Shown one piece after another: positions 1 to 9,962 of a stretch of 64,000 nucleotides of DNA. The first letter of the stretch is position 1, and every line of letters starts with the position of its first letter. Below the pieces are notes generated by a model. That model was not told where the DNA came from. It saw only the letters and a list, made by a program, of their open reading frames with translations, and did no database searches. Both the position numbers and the translations under genes were made by a program. The stretch comes from Clarkia xantiana subsp. parviflora (taxonomy: Eukaryota; Streptophyta; Magnoliopsida; Myrtales; Onagraceae), in NCBI GenBank assembly GCA_036873135.1, contig JAPTYO010000022.1, positions 5,328,979 to 5,392,978 of the forward strand. Direction: 5' to 3'.

Positions 1-882
1 AAAAAGCTGCTCCCAAAAGACGCAACTGTCAGCGCAGTCTACCCGATGCAGTTGGCGGCACCTGTGGCTCAGCCAATGACTCAAATACCCCCGGCTTCAC
101 AACCCTCCTTCACAGGTGGACAAGGAAATCGAGTTAATTTCAAGCAGAGAGACGTAAGATCCTTTACGCCCTTACATGTGTCAATGGTCGAGGTGTACCA
201 GAAGATGTTAGAACAGAACCTCATCGGTCTCGAGTTCATGAGGCCAGATTCAAAAGTACCTAACGACGACCCAAGTTCGAGATGTGAGTTCCATATGGGG
301 ATAGCAGGACACTCCATAGAGAAGTGCACCCGCCTGAGGCACAAGATTCAAGACCTCATTGACAACAAGCTCCTTATTCTCAACCCGATCCCTCCTCCAA
401 ATGTCAAAACGAACCCTCTACCGCAACATAATGCGGGTTCATCATCATCTATCAACATGATCTGTCTTGAAGATGAGTTGTCAGAAGATGTCGCTATCGC
501 GGTAATCACACCATTCGTACTAAATTATGTGCCCGAACAGCCAGCCAGGCTGCCACTAGTGATGCAGGGGCCAGCTCCTTTCCAATATGAAAGCAACAAG
601 AAGGTCCTTTGGATCTATGAAGCTCAAGTAATCGGTGCGCCAAAACCAGATGATCATGTTATGATCATGACACGTTAGGGTCGCGTATACACGGAGGATG
701 TTTCTAAAGACGTGGTTGTAGAAGCGGCACCGAAGAAGAAGGTTACCAACGACGAAATTGAGGACTTCGTAAAGTTCATGAAGGAATGAGAGGACAAAGT
801 GATTGATCAGCTCCGCAAGACACCGGCTCAAATTTCTTTGCTTGCCCTCCTCTTAATCTCATAAAGTCACCGCGAGGCTCTC
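1..882 (+). pseudogene. gag: gag C-terminal part, decayed (element A)
   Basis: The frame is open from base 1 (start outside the window). It includes a zinc-knuckle-like C-x2-H-x5-H-x4-C at about 280-325 (residues CEFH...GH...C), as in other Tat gag proteins. The same frame is then broken by TAG at 676-678, TGA at 787-789 and TAA at 862-864, but recognisable linker sequence continues between the stops into the protease frame at 883. This is therefore one gag-pol frame with point nonsense changes, not separate genes. It would have encoded the structural nucleocapsid portion of a virus-like particle. Confidence 0.75.
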
Positions 883-1970
883 ATGAATGTGTTCAAAGAA
901 GCGTTAGTTCCAAAAGGGACCTCTGCCGAACAAATGGGCAATGTTATTGGCTCCATATTCTCAAACCAAATTTATTTCGGGGATGATGATCTGGGAGTCG
1001 ACGGCCAGAACCATATAAAAGCCCTTCACATTATCTGCAAGTGTAACGGATTTGTGCTCTCAAAGGTCATGATTGACGGTGGTTCGGCAGTCGATGTTTG
1101 CCCATTATCCACGCTCAAGCAAATGAAGATTGACCTGTCACATATACGTACAAGCAAGACGGCGGTTCGAGCTTTCGATGGTACGAAGAAGGAAGTCTAC
1201 GGAGAGATCGAATTACAGCTCGAAATTGGTCCAAATGTTTTTTATGTAACCTTCAGGGTCATGGATATCCCGAATGTTTTCAGCCTTCTCTTGGGAAGAT
1301 CATGGATCCACGCAGCTGGGGCAGTTCCATCCACCCTACATCAGAAACTGAAGTACGTGATTAATAACCGCCTTGTGGAAGTCAGGGGGGAAGGTGATCA
1401 CAACATTTACCAGGAAACAGCAATGCCCGTCATCAACACTAGCGGAGATGAACCACCCGCATTCCATTCCTTTGAATTAGTCTCTGTCATCAAGGATTGG
1501 GGAGAGCAAACACTGAGCAAGACAGATATCATGGTGGGAAGGTTCATGTTGAAGAATAATTTTGTCCCGGGTCAAGGCCTGGGTATCCGGTGTCAAGGAA
1601 TCTCGCGCCCACTTCAGCTGAAGGAAAGTGTATGCAGGCACGGTCTAGGGTATTCCCCTTCCCAAGAAGAGGGTCAAAGCACACATGGAGAGCAACAGTT
1701 GATGGACTTCCAGAAGGGACGATTCACTAAAAGATGGAGGCCTATGAACATTCCGCCACTGTCAGTCACTTTCCCAGGACCAACTCACGTCATTCGAACC
1801 GATGAAGATGAAGCATTACAATCCTTAGCAAGAATGTTCATCACCGACAACACAGTCGGAGCCGTCCTCGAAGAAGCACCCCCAGGCATTTATGTTCGAC
1901 CCTCTGTTGAAGGAGAAGCAATCACCAATTGGTTTTCAATTCCGGTTTATGCTCTTTCGCTTAGCGATGA
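883..1970 (+). pseudogene. pro: aspartic protease plus G-patch domain (element A pol, 5' part)
   Basis: An open stretch of about 360 codons in the gag frame. The retropepsin active-site segment is at about 1066-1100 (MIDGGSAVD), followed by a Leu-Leu-Gly-Arg-Ser-Trp motif near 1293-1310 typical of gypsy proteases. A G-patch follows at about 1543-1655: ...VPGQGLGI...G...HGLGY, with the spaced glycines that bind RNA or helicases in this domain. The frame ends at 1972-1974 (TAA) only if the intron starting at 1971 is not removed. Open here, but upstream stops and downstream damage make the element non-functional. Confidence 0.75.
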
Positions 1971-2135
1971 GTAAGATTTATGAGTTTCTGTTGTACTCCT
2001 TTGCGCGGCAAGATCATGAGCCCCGCATAGGAAAGAGGGATATTGTCATGATCTTATCAATATAAATAAAGTCGTTTATTTCGATTTTTTTTCCCGTCAA
2101 ATTCGCATTGATTCCGGTTATTTCCCTTACCGTAG
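1971..2135 (+). other. predicted spliceosomal intron between protease and RT (Ogre type)
   Basis: The donor context is GATGA|GTAAGA at 1971. The acceptor is a pyrimidine-rich stretch ending TTACCGTAG at 2135. Removing these 165 bp joins GA (1969-1970) to G (2136) as a GAG codon and keeps the pol frame open through to RT. Unspliced, the frame meets TAA at 1972 and further stops. Ogre elements are known to carry an intron at this place (family knowledge); the exact boundaries are my inference from the sequence. Confidence 0.65.
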
Positions 2136-3834
2136 GAAAAATACAAGAAAACACGAAAACCATGACGATGTGATTCAATCAGAGGAATATAGTGATGACC
2201 ATGTTCCGATCGAAATAAGAGAAAGTCTCGAGAGATTCGAGGAGAGGAAGCAATCAACTGTCGAAACTATCGAGATAGTTAACATCGGTACAAAGGAAGA
2301 ACCCCGAGAGCTCAAAATAGGGGCAACTCTTGATCCATCTCAGAAAGCCCAGATGATCGAGCTACTAGACGAGTACAAGGAGATCTTTGCCTGGTCATAT
2401 TCCGACATGCCAGGTTTAGATACATCAATTGTGCAACATACTTTGCCCATAGATACTGAGAAGTTCAAGCCCAAAAGACAACATTTAAGGCGACAAAGTC
2501 CGGAGTTACTCCTCAAGATCAAGGAAGAAATCATCAAGCAAATTAACGCAGGATTCCTGGAGGTGTGCAACTACTCTGAGTGGGTTGCCAATATTGTCCC
2601 TGTACCGAAGAAGGATGGTCGTGTTCGAGTCTGTGTTGATTATCGAGATCTCAATAAGGCTAGTCCGAAGGATAACTTTCCACTCCCTCATATTGACATG
2701 TTAGTCGATAGCACGGCACGACACAATATATTCTCATTCATGGATGGGTTTTCTGGATACAATCAGATCAAGATGGCAGAAGAGGACAAGTCAAAAACCA
2801 CTTTCATCACGATGTGGGGCACGTTTTGCTACAAGGTCATGCCTTTCGGACTCAAGAATGCCGGGGCAACTTACCAGAGAGCGATGGTGACACTATTCCA
2901 TGACATGATGCATAAGCAGATAGAAGTGTACGTCAATGATATGATCGCAAAATCCCGTGAAAATGAGGACCACCTTGTCAACTTGCGGATGCTCTTTGAA
3001 TGGCTCAAGAAGTTTAAACTCAGGCTAAATCCAGCAAAATGCACATTTGGGGTAACATCCGGTAAGTTGTTGGGCTTTATAGTCAGCAAGAAGGGTATAG
3101 AAGTGGATCCCGACAAAGTCAAAGCGATACTAGACCTTCCAGCACCGTCCACCGTCAAGGAAGTCAGGAACTTGCTCGGACGTTTGAATTACATTGCGAG
3201 GTTCATCGCCAATATGACGAACAAGTGTCAGCCTTTGTTCTGCCTCCTGCGGAAAAATGCATTGATTAAATGGGATGAAGAGTGTCAGCATGCCTTCAAA
3301 TCAATCAAATAATATCTCGCCAATTCACCAGTCCTGGTCCCACCCACTCCGGGTCGGCCGCTTATTTTGTATCTGGAGGTTCGAAAAGGCTCATTGGGAT
3401 GCATGCTGGGGCAACTAGATGAAGATGGCCAGACAGAGCACGCCATTTATTACCTCAGCAAGAAGTTCACTGAAGGAGAGGCCAAGTACACGGAAGTTGA
3501 AAGGACGAGTTGCGCATTGGTATGGGTGATGCAGCGACTCCGAAAGTATACGCTGTATTACACCATACACCTCATTTCTAAGTTGAATCCCTTGAAGTAC
3601 ATACTAGAAAAGCCGGCATTAATGAAGAATGTCGCCAAATGGCAGGTCCAGCTTGCTGAGTACGACATACAGTTCATTCCTCGCACTTCTATAAAAGGGC
3701 AGGCTGTTGCAGATCATCTAGCTGAGTTTCCCATTGATGACGATCATCAAGCAAGTCACGAGCTTCCGGATAGCGACATACTTCACGTGGAAGAAGAGAT
3801 AAAAAAATGGAAGCATGTGGAGAATGTATTTTGA
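2136..3834 (+). pseudogene. pol: reverse transcriptase and RNase H (element A pol)
   Basis: RT motifs appear in order: VPKKDGRVRVCVDYRDLNKA near 2599-2658, FSFMDGFSGYNQIKM near 2731-2775, MPFGLKNAGATYQR near 2839-2880, and the catalytic box at 2929-2940. That box reads YVND instead of YVDD, so one of the two metal-binding aspartates is lost (GAT to AAT). A TAA at 3310-3312 interrupts the frame at the RT to RNase H connection. The RNase H segment (LEVRKGSLGCMLGQ..., then TNQ-like region and ...KGQAVADHLAEFP) continues in the same frame to 3834, where a frameshift follows near an A run at 3799-3805. Confidence 0.85.
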
Positions 3835-4650
3835 TGGAGCCGCAAACTCCACCGGCTGTGGTGTAGGGGCAGTACTCGTATCCCCGAATGGCCAACATTT
3901 TCCGGTAGCGGCGAAAATTACTTTTCCATGCACCAACAACGTGGCAGAATACGAAGCATGCATTCTCGGGTTACGAGCGGCAATTGATTTCAAGATACGT
4001 GATCTGGAGGTTTATGGAGATTCCATGCTGATCATCCTCCAAACCTTAGGAGAGTGGAAAACAAGAGATCCCAAGTTACAACCATATCATCGGCATATTG
4101 AAGAATTGAGCGAGAGCTTCGAAGAAATAACGTTCACGCAGATGCCTCGGAGTAAAAACCAGTTCGCAGACGCATTGGCGACCCTCGCGTCAATGGTGAA
4201 TATTTCAGATGCAAGTTCCATAGAGCCTCTTGAGATCGAAGTAAACAAGCGTCCCGCGTATTGTTGCACACTTGAAGAATCAAATAGCGAACCATGGTTC
4301 ATCGACATAAAAAGATACTTGCAATCAGGCGAATTTCCCGAGGGCGCAAGTAGCAAGGATCGGAAAACCATCCGCAGGATGGCATGTAATTACTTTCTTA
4401 GTGGTGAGATTCTTTATAGAAAATCTTTTGATGCCACCCTTTTGAGATGTGTAGGTTCGGAAGAGGCAAAGCGATTGATGGAGGAAGTCCACGAAGGAAG
4501 CTGTGGACCGCACATGAGCGGTCACATGCTCGCAAGAAAGATCATGAGGATGGGCTATTTTTGGACCACCCTGATGTTAGACTGTGTCAAGCATGTCCAA
4601 CGATGCCACCTGTGCCAGGTGTACTCTAGTCAGATTCATGCGCCGCAAAC
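3815..4650 (+). pseudogene. pol: second (archaeal-type) RNase H and integrase zinc finger (element A pol)
   Basis: This frame is offset from the preceding one by a frameshift around 3800-3815. It starts with the RNase H signature MYFDGAANSTGCGVGAV and includes NNVAEYEACILGL and the NQFADALA motif. A second RNase H after the classical one is diagnostic of Tat elements. The integrase HHCC finger follows at about 4485-4620 (HEGSCGPHMSGH ... CVKHVQRCHLC). The reading frame changes again near 4640-4655. Confidence 0.8.
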
Positions 4651-5539
4651 GAGCTGCACCCGATGTCTTCTCCGTGGCCTTTTTCAATGTGGGGAATCGA
4701 TGTGATCGGTCCCATCTCACCAAATGCGTCTAACGGCCACAGATTTATTTTGGTGGCAATTGATTATTTTACCAAGTGGGTAGAGGCGGTCACGCTTGCG
4801 TCAGTTACTGCAAAAGCGTTCGAACGTTTCTTACGAAAAGACATTGTTTCCCGATACGGGGTGCCCGAGACGGTAATCACAGACAATGCCAAGAACCTCA
4901 ACAACAAGTTGATAAACGATATGTGTTCAACTCAAGATCAAGCACAGAAATTCGTCCCCATACCGCCCTCAGATGAACGGCGCGGTGGAAGCAGCGAATA
5001 AAAACATAAAGAAGATCATTGAGAAGATGACAGTCACATACAAAGATTGGCATAATATGCTACCTTGGGCACTCTTGGCATACAGAACTTCGATTCGTAC
5101 TTCAACCGGGGCAACTCCGTTCTCTCTCGTATACGGAACTGAAGCTGTTCTACCCGTGGAAGTAGAGATCCCCTCTGCAAGGATCCTGGCAGAATCAGGG
5201 CTCGACGAGGCAGAATGGGCTAGACAGAGGTATGAACAGTTGAACCTCATTGACGAAAAGAGGCTCACGGCACTATGTCACGGGCAATGTTACCAACAAC
5301 GGATGGCTAGGGCCTTTGACAAAAAGGTACGACCACGTAATTTACAACCGGGGGACCTGGTATTTCGTAAAGTGTTGCGTATCAATGCTAATTCGCGAGG
5401 AAAGTTCGCACCAAAGTACGAAGGACCCTACATGGTCAAAGAGGTGTTCGAGGGAGGTGCATTGATCATCACGGATATAGACGGTCAAGACCTTCCGAGT
5501 CCAATCAACGCAGATGCACTTAAAAGGTACTATGCCTGA
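4651..5539 (+). pseudogene. pol: integrase core and C-terminal domain (element A pol)
   Basis: The DDE catalytic triad is visible across two frames: D in WGIDVIGP (about 4690), D in VITDNAKNL (about 4875-4900) and E in NGAVEAANKN (about 4977-5005). A frameshift near 4935 separates the second D from the E. The C-terminal part has the PGDLVFRKV and GKFAPKYEGPYMV motifs of gypsy integrases and ends KRYYA-stop at 5537-5539. There is no chromodomain, as expected for Tat elements. Confidence 0.8.
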
Positions 5540-5583
5540 AAAGGGCAGTATCTCCATGTAAAGTTAAAAAAAAAAAAAAAAAT

Positions 5584-6490
5584 CCCGCTAGGTCGAAAAC
5601 CGGTAAAGGTGACGTAGGCAAAAATTAGGGATGAGAGGCATGATTGAAAATCTGAAAGGACAATCATGGTAAAAGGAGAGTTGAAAAAAGCAAAAAAAAA
5701 AAACCAGGGCTTTAAGTAGCGATGACGACAAGCTTCATAGCGCATCCTGAGCTACTCACCTGAGATTTTCAAACTGCATTCTTAAAAGTGCCACAGTCAT
5801 CCCTAAAACGACTACAAAATAAAGGGCCACAACCACCCTTCAAATGGTTATATATAAAGAGCTCTCCCGCAATATCAAAAGCGGAGAATAAGTGAAAGGG
5901 CCACAGCCACCCTCCAAACGGCTAAAGACAAAAGAGTGACCCCGCGAATCCTGTGAGGGCGGGAAAATAAAAAGGGCCACAGTCGTCCCTAAACGACTAC
6001 AAAATAAAGGGCCACAGCCACCCTCCAAACGGCTACAGATAAAGGAGTGACCTCGCGGATCTTGTGAGGGCGGGAAAATAAAAAAAGGTCACAGTCGTCC
6101 CTAAAATGACTACAAAATAAAGGGCCACAACCACCCTCCAAATGGTTACAAATCAAAAGAGCTCGCGCATTGAAGACTGTGAAGAAAGGGTCACAGCCAC
6201 CCTCCAAATTGCTACAAATGCTCCCGCATCAAGACGGGAAATAAAGTACGGGTCACAGCCACCGTTTAATCGGCTACCAAAAAGAGCACTTCCGTTAGGT
6301 TGAAAACCCGAAAGGGCAGCCTAGGCAAAATTAGGAAATGAGGGGCATGATAGCAAATTCAAAAATTACAATCATGGCAAAAGGAGAGAAAATTAAGTCC
6401 GATGGAATGAAAACCCCAAAGGGCAATCCATGCGAAAATCAGGAAAATCGAGGGGCACGGTCTAAAATTCTGACCATGGCAAAATGAGAG
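5584..6490 (+). repeat. dispersed ~95-bp degenerate direct repeats (element A 3' region)
   Basis: Three related blocks lie at 5584-5683, 6290-6390 and 6399-6490. Each reads roughly: tcggttgaaaac, (a)aaagg, gtaggcaaaa-ttagg, gaggggcat, caatcatggcaaaaggagag. They flank the hairpin array at 5794-6275. A partial fourth copy starts near 6523. No coding potential is seen. Such arrays between pol and the 3' LTR are usual in Ogre/Tat elements. Confidence 0.6.
5794..6275 (+). repeat. nine-copy array of small hairpins with compensatory stems (element A)
   Basis: Nine 18-19-nt units follow a (gg)gccac or ggtcac context: 5794, 5831, 5904, 5981, 6015, 6093, 6129, 6195 and 6257. The arms are AGTC(G)/(C)GACT at 5794, 5981 and 6093, AACCA/TGGTT at 5831 and 6129, and AGCC/GGCT at 5904, 6015 and 6257. 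The copy at 6195 has one mismatch. Both arms change together, so the hairpin is kept while the sequence varies. Loops are ccctaaa or ccctccaaa. The units alternate within longer ~100-bp repeats. Confidence 0.6.
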
Positions 6491-6639
6491 AATATGAGAG
6501 ATTAAAAAAAAATAAAAAAAATCCCGCTAAGCTGTCGCGTCATGCGCAAATTAGGCAAAAATTGGGGACCGGCATTCAAGCCATCAAGCCACTCGAGGCC
6601 CTTATCCAACGGAGGCCACTAGAGGCATTTTTCTACAAT

Positions 6640-7050
6640 GCCACTGGAGGCTTTACTTTTCCGCACGCCACTGGAGGCTTTACTTTTCCGCACGCCACTG
6701 GAGGCTTTACTTTTCCGCACGCCACTGGAGGCTTTACTTTCCCGCACGCCACTGGAGGCTTTACTTTCCCGCACGCCACTGTAGGCTTTACTTTCCCGCA
6801 CGCCACTGGAGGCTTTACTTTTCCGCACGCCACTGGAGGCTTTACTTTTCTGCACGCCACTGGAGGCTTTACTTTCCCGCACGCCACTGGAGGCTTTACT
6901 TTCCCGCACGCCACTAGAGGCTTTACTTTTCCGCACGCCACTGGAGGCTTTACTTTTCTGCACGCCACTGGAGGCTTTACTTTCCGCACCGCCACTGGAG
7001 GCTTTACTTTCCGCACCGCCACTGGAGGCTTTACTTTCTGCATCGCTAAT
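6640..7050 (+). repeat. 27-bp minisatellite, ~15 copies (element A)
   Basis: The unit is gccactggaggctttacttt followed by tccgcac, repeated about 15 times with a few substitutions; the last units change to cgcacc. Because the unit is a multiple of three, long frames stay open on both strands (for example 6484-7260 plus, reading ATGGFTFPH per unit). This openness is a by-product of the repeat. No conserved domain is seen, so I do not call a gene. Confidence 0.85.
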
Positions 7051-7227
7051 GGAGGCACCGCCAACAGGCGTCGCGCCGACAGAGATTTTATCTTTCCGCA
7101 CCAGAATAAGCGTATGAGCCACCTTGAAGACTTTGAAGAATTGGAAGAGAATATACTTTCTGGTCAAAATCAATGTTTCCTCGTCTTTGGACAAACCCCT
7201 TCGAACACGTTCTACGGGAGTTCGTCC

Positions 7228-7241
7228 AAAGAGGGGCAAAC
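7228..7241 (+). other. polypurine tract of element A
   Basis: aaagaggggcaaac directly precedes the 3' LTR start tgtaaacac at 7242, the expected place of the plus-strand primer. Confidence 0.6.
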
Positions 7242-8693
7242 TGTAAACACTCAATTTTGACCCGGACGTAACGACGTTACATATGATACGTCAAATTCCG
7301 GACGCGTCAAACCACAAAGTCTCCAAAAATGCTCAAGGGCACATTAGGAAAATTATTATAAAATATATTTTAAATTATTTCGAATTTATTTAATATTTTC
7401 GGAATTTTTAAAAATATATATATAATAATTAGCTTTTTTTATTTTAGAAATTATCTGTAAGATATTTATCTCCAGATATTATTTTTTATTCAAAAATAAT
7501 AATTATCTGTAAAGATAAATATCCTTAGGAATATTCTCTAGAATAATTATCTATTAGCATTTTTTATTTAAATTTTATCTGTAATCTAGACTAGGTTTTT
7601 AGTATAAATAGGGGTCTAGGTTACATTGTAAACACACAGAGAAAACACATCAGAAAATAATAAGACTACTTTCCTTGCATGCGAATTTTGTCCTTTTGTG
7701 CTTTATTTCAAAAAAAAAAAAAAAAAAAAAAAATCGGCCACAATCCACCACCGACGGCCAGATCTGCCACCCCGCCGTCCTTCCTCAGCCACCACGACCT
7801 CAGTCCCGCGCCGTCCGTCCGCCCGTCCACAGCCTCGCGCCGTCCCCGCCGTCCCTGCCGCGCCGTTTCCCCGCCGTTCCCCGTCGCCGTACCTCCCGTA
7901 GTCTCCAGGTCTGTCGTCGTTTTCCCGTCGTTCCCCGCCGCCGTACATCTGCTGCGACGTCCCAGAGTTTCCAGATCCACCACCGCTGTCGTCCCGTCCC
8001 GGTCCGTCTCGCGCCGTCCGTCCACAGCCTCGCGCCGGAGCTCCGCTCCTGCCCTGAATCGACTCCTGCTGAAGGTGAGAAGCCCGCTGTTGTTTTTTTA
8101 ATTTATTTATTTAATAGTTTATTATTAATATTTTGTTATTATATTTTCTGTTTTATATTATTATTATTATATTACAATTAATTAATAATTTAAATGTAAT
8201 TAGTTAGATTTAATTAATAGTTTAACTGTAATGGGTAAAATTCAATTAGTAGTTTAATTTAAAGTGATTAATTTTAATTCGATAGCATGTTAAAAGTTTT
8301 TTAGTATTTTAGACTTCATTTTTAATAGGAATTATAGGATATAATTAGTTTTTAGATTTGGAATTATATTTGATAATATCTTTTCGTATGATGAAATTTG
8401 ATTAATTTTGACGTTGTTGGATTAATTTAGTGTAATATATGTATAAACAATAAAATTGGCAAATTCACGAATTGAGTACCGAAAGGGCGTGATTAATTCC
8501 ATGAGTTTTAATTCGTAATAGAACCCCCGCTCGTATTTCTGATCGTAGACCGATTTTATACCTAGGTGTGTAATTCGTTATTCATTTAGGTAATGTAGGA
8601 TTCTAGTTAGCCTTAATTAACTAGTGGCGACTCTCTACAAAATTCACACGTTTTTAGAACGTAATTCGCCGTAGGTTAGATTTAGGTCTGACA
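7242..8693 (+). repeat. 3' LTR of element A (~1452 bp)
   Basis: It begins TGTAAACACTCAATTTTGAC after the purine tract and ends GGTCTGACA before cttat. TG...CA ends and the switch to B-type sequence at 8694 support these limits. Inside are an AT-rich U3, a TATA box near 7602, a 24-bp A run at 7709-7732, a CG-rich stretch at about 7735-8070 and an AT-rich tail. The long open frames in the CG-rich stretch are compositional. The 5' LTR is outside the window, so the ends rest on one copy only. Confidence 0.65.
7602..7609 (+). promoter_or_regulatory. TATA box in element A LTR
   Basis: tataaata in the context tttttagtataaataggggt, at the U3/R position expected for Pol II initiation in an LTR. Confidence 0.5.
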
Positions 8694-8943
8694 CTTATTT
8701 CATACAACAATGATATTATCATAAAGCATACCACTGTACGCATATTGTCGGCTACGCTAACCTTGTAAACAGATTACGTACGTATGGCGGAAAATTAAAA
8801 GTTGGTCAAATTTAAGATCCCATCATTCGAATTGACAAACAGGCCACCCCTGAGGTCAGTACCGAACCTAAATTGGACGAATATCTTATATTTGAAAAGA
8901 GTCAAGTACGGGTTTTGAACCACTACTTGACTCGGGGGGCAAG
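8694..8943 (+). mobile_element. Element B2: internal 3' end of a B-family LTR retrotransposon
   Basis: Closely similar to 45949-46195 just before the 3' LTR of element B (for example caaacaggccaccccT.AGGTCAGTACCGAACC, then the purine tract tgactcggggggcaag). It is cut on the left by element A. The rest of B2 must lie beyond the left window edge. No coding sequence. Confidence 0.8.
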
Positions 8944-9229
8944 TGTTAGATATATGTCCAATTCGGGTTTGCATTTACATTTCGGGCCTCGTAAAATATC
9001 TCAAAACCCGTAAAAAAAACCCTTTCGCGGACACCCAAGTCTGAAACGGTCCGGGATACGTGTAATTCCCGGGCCGAAGGACTTCCAGATTGCCTAAGGC
9101 AATCCGGACCGGTCCCGGATTGTTAAAACAATCCGCCCGGATTGTTAAAACAATCCGGGTAGGTACGGATTACCATTTTACCTCGTACGTTTACTCCGAT
9201 TAATTCGCCAAGTACGGGAAGTTGGTGCA
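8944..9229 (+). repeat. B2 3' LTR, left piece (interrupted by element C)
   Basis: It starts TGTTAGATATATGTCCAATT like the element B LTRs and ends at gtgca, the target-site duplication of element C. It resumes at 20248. Three short palindromic hairpins are visible: gattgcctaaggcaatc (about 9092-9108) and two copies of gattgttaaaacaatc (about 9118-9155). Their number varies among the LTR copies in this window. Confidence 0.85.
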
Positions 9230-9926
9230 TGATGGGTTCGACTACAGCCGTCAGGCCCTTTAACGGCGAGGAAACGGCAAACAGGCCCACCAGGCCCAAA
9301 ATGAAGGTCAAGATGACTTAGGAGAAGGGTCCCGACGAAGGGAGTCCCGATGAGTCAAGATCCCGACAAAGTCGGTCCCGACAGTTGAGCTGGAAGCTCC
9401 CGATAAGAAGCCTTTAAGTAGGCCCCGATGATGAATCCCTGAGAATGATTGGCCCTGTCACGATGACGAGGGGCCCCGAGCGGTGACACAACGAGATAAC
9501 TCTGGAGTCCCCGACGGGAGTCGGGACTCGTTATCAGAGGATAAGGCCAAGATATGCGGGACGTGGCCGAGATACGCGGAACGTGGTTAAGATACACGGA
9601 GCGTGGCCGAGATACGCGGGGCATGGCTGAGATACGCGAGATCACGTCCGAGATATGCGGGATACGGGCTAACCACCCCTAACGGTTCGCCAGGTACCTA
9701 AGGCATCTCTTTGCCTATAAAAGGGCAGGAGATCACCTCAAAAAGACTTACGTTGAATTACATACCCTTTGTGATTACTGCTTGTCAGTCATACGAGATA
9801 CTCATTTAAGCATCGGAGAGGGATTCTGGGTCACCGCCCGGTCTATCCCCTCTTGCAGGATTACGTGGAGCAAAGGAGCTAGGATTGACGCCAAAGTCCG
9901 TACCGGAGTTCCACCGTGATCCAACA
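9230..9926 (+). repeat. 5' LTR of element C (697 bp)
   Basis: TG...CA ends. TATA box tataaaa at 9716-9722 (ctttgcctataaaagggcag). It contains clustered ~20-bp repeats of the type ggccgagatacgcggagcgt at about 9550-9665. Compared with the 3' LTR it has an extra 13 bp near 9755. Confidence 0.93.
9716..9722 (+). promoter_or_regulatory. TATA box, 5' LTR of element C
   Basis: tataaaa in gcctataaaagggcag, identical in the 3' LTR (20045-20051) and in the LTRs of D. Confidence 0.6.
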
Positions 9927-9944
9927 TTGGCGCCGTCTGTGGGA
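9927..9944 (+). other. primer binding site of element C
   Basis: ttggcgccgtctgtggga directly after the LTR. The first bases tggcgccgt match the complement of a plant tRNA-Asp 3' end (from memory); beyond that the match weakens. Confidence 0.5.
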
Positions 9945-9962
9945 ACGAAACAAAAAGCTGAT

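Larger units (their letters stand above)
1..8693 (+). mobile_element. Element A: Ogre/Tat-type Ty3/gypsy LTR retrotransposon, left end outside window
   Basis: Order on the plus strand is gag end, aspartic protease, G-patch, reverse transcriptase, RNase H, a second (archaeal-type) RNase H, integrase, repeat arrays and 3' LTR. Two RNase H domains and a long repeat-rich stretch between pol and the 3' LTR are characteristic of the Tat clade. The short intron between protease and RT points to Ogre (family knowledge). The 5' LTR and start of gag are outside the window. The sequence directly after the 3' LTR (cttat, then ttcatacaac) matches the internal 3' end of element B near 45949, so A was inserted into a B-type element (B2). 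The coding region is decayed by in-frame stops and at least three frameshifts. Confidence 0.85.

Noticed and set aside
6484..7260. 258-codon open frame across the minisatellite (and 211-codon frame on the other strand)
   Set aside because: The frame is open only because the unit is 27 bp. No domain and no start context; it runs into the 3' LTR.
7675..8181. Pro/Arg/Ser-rich open frames in the LTR of element A
   Set aside because: CG-rich simple sequence opens several overlapping frames on both strands; no conserved motif.
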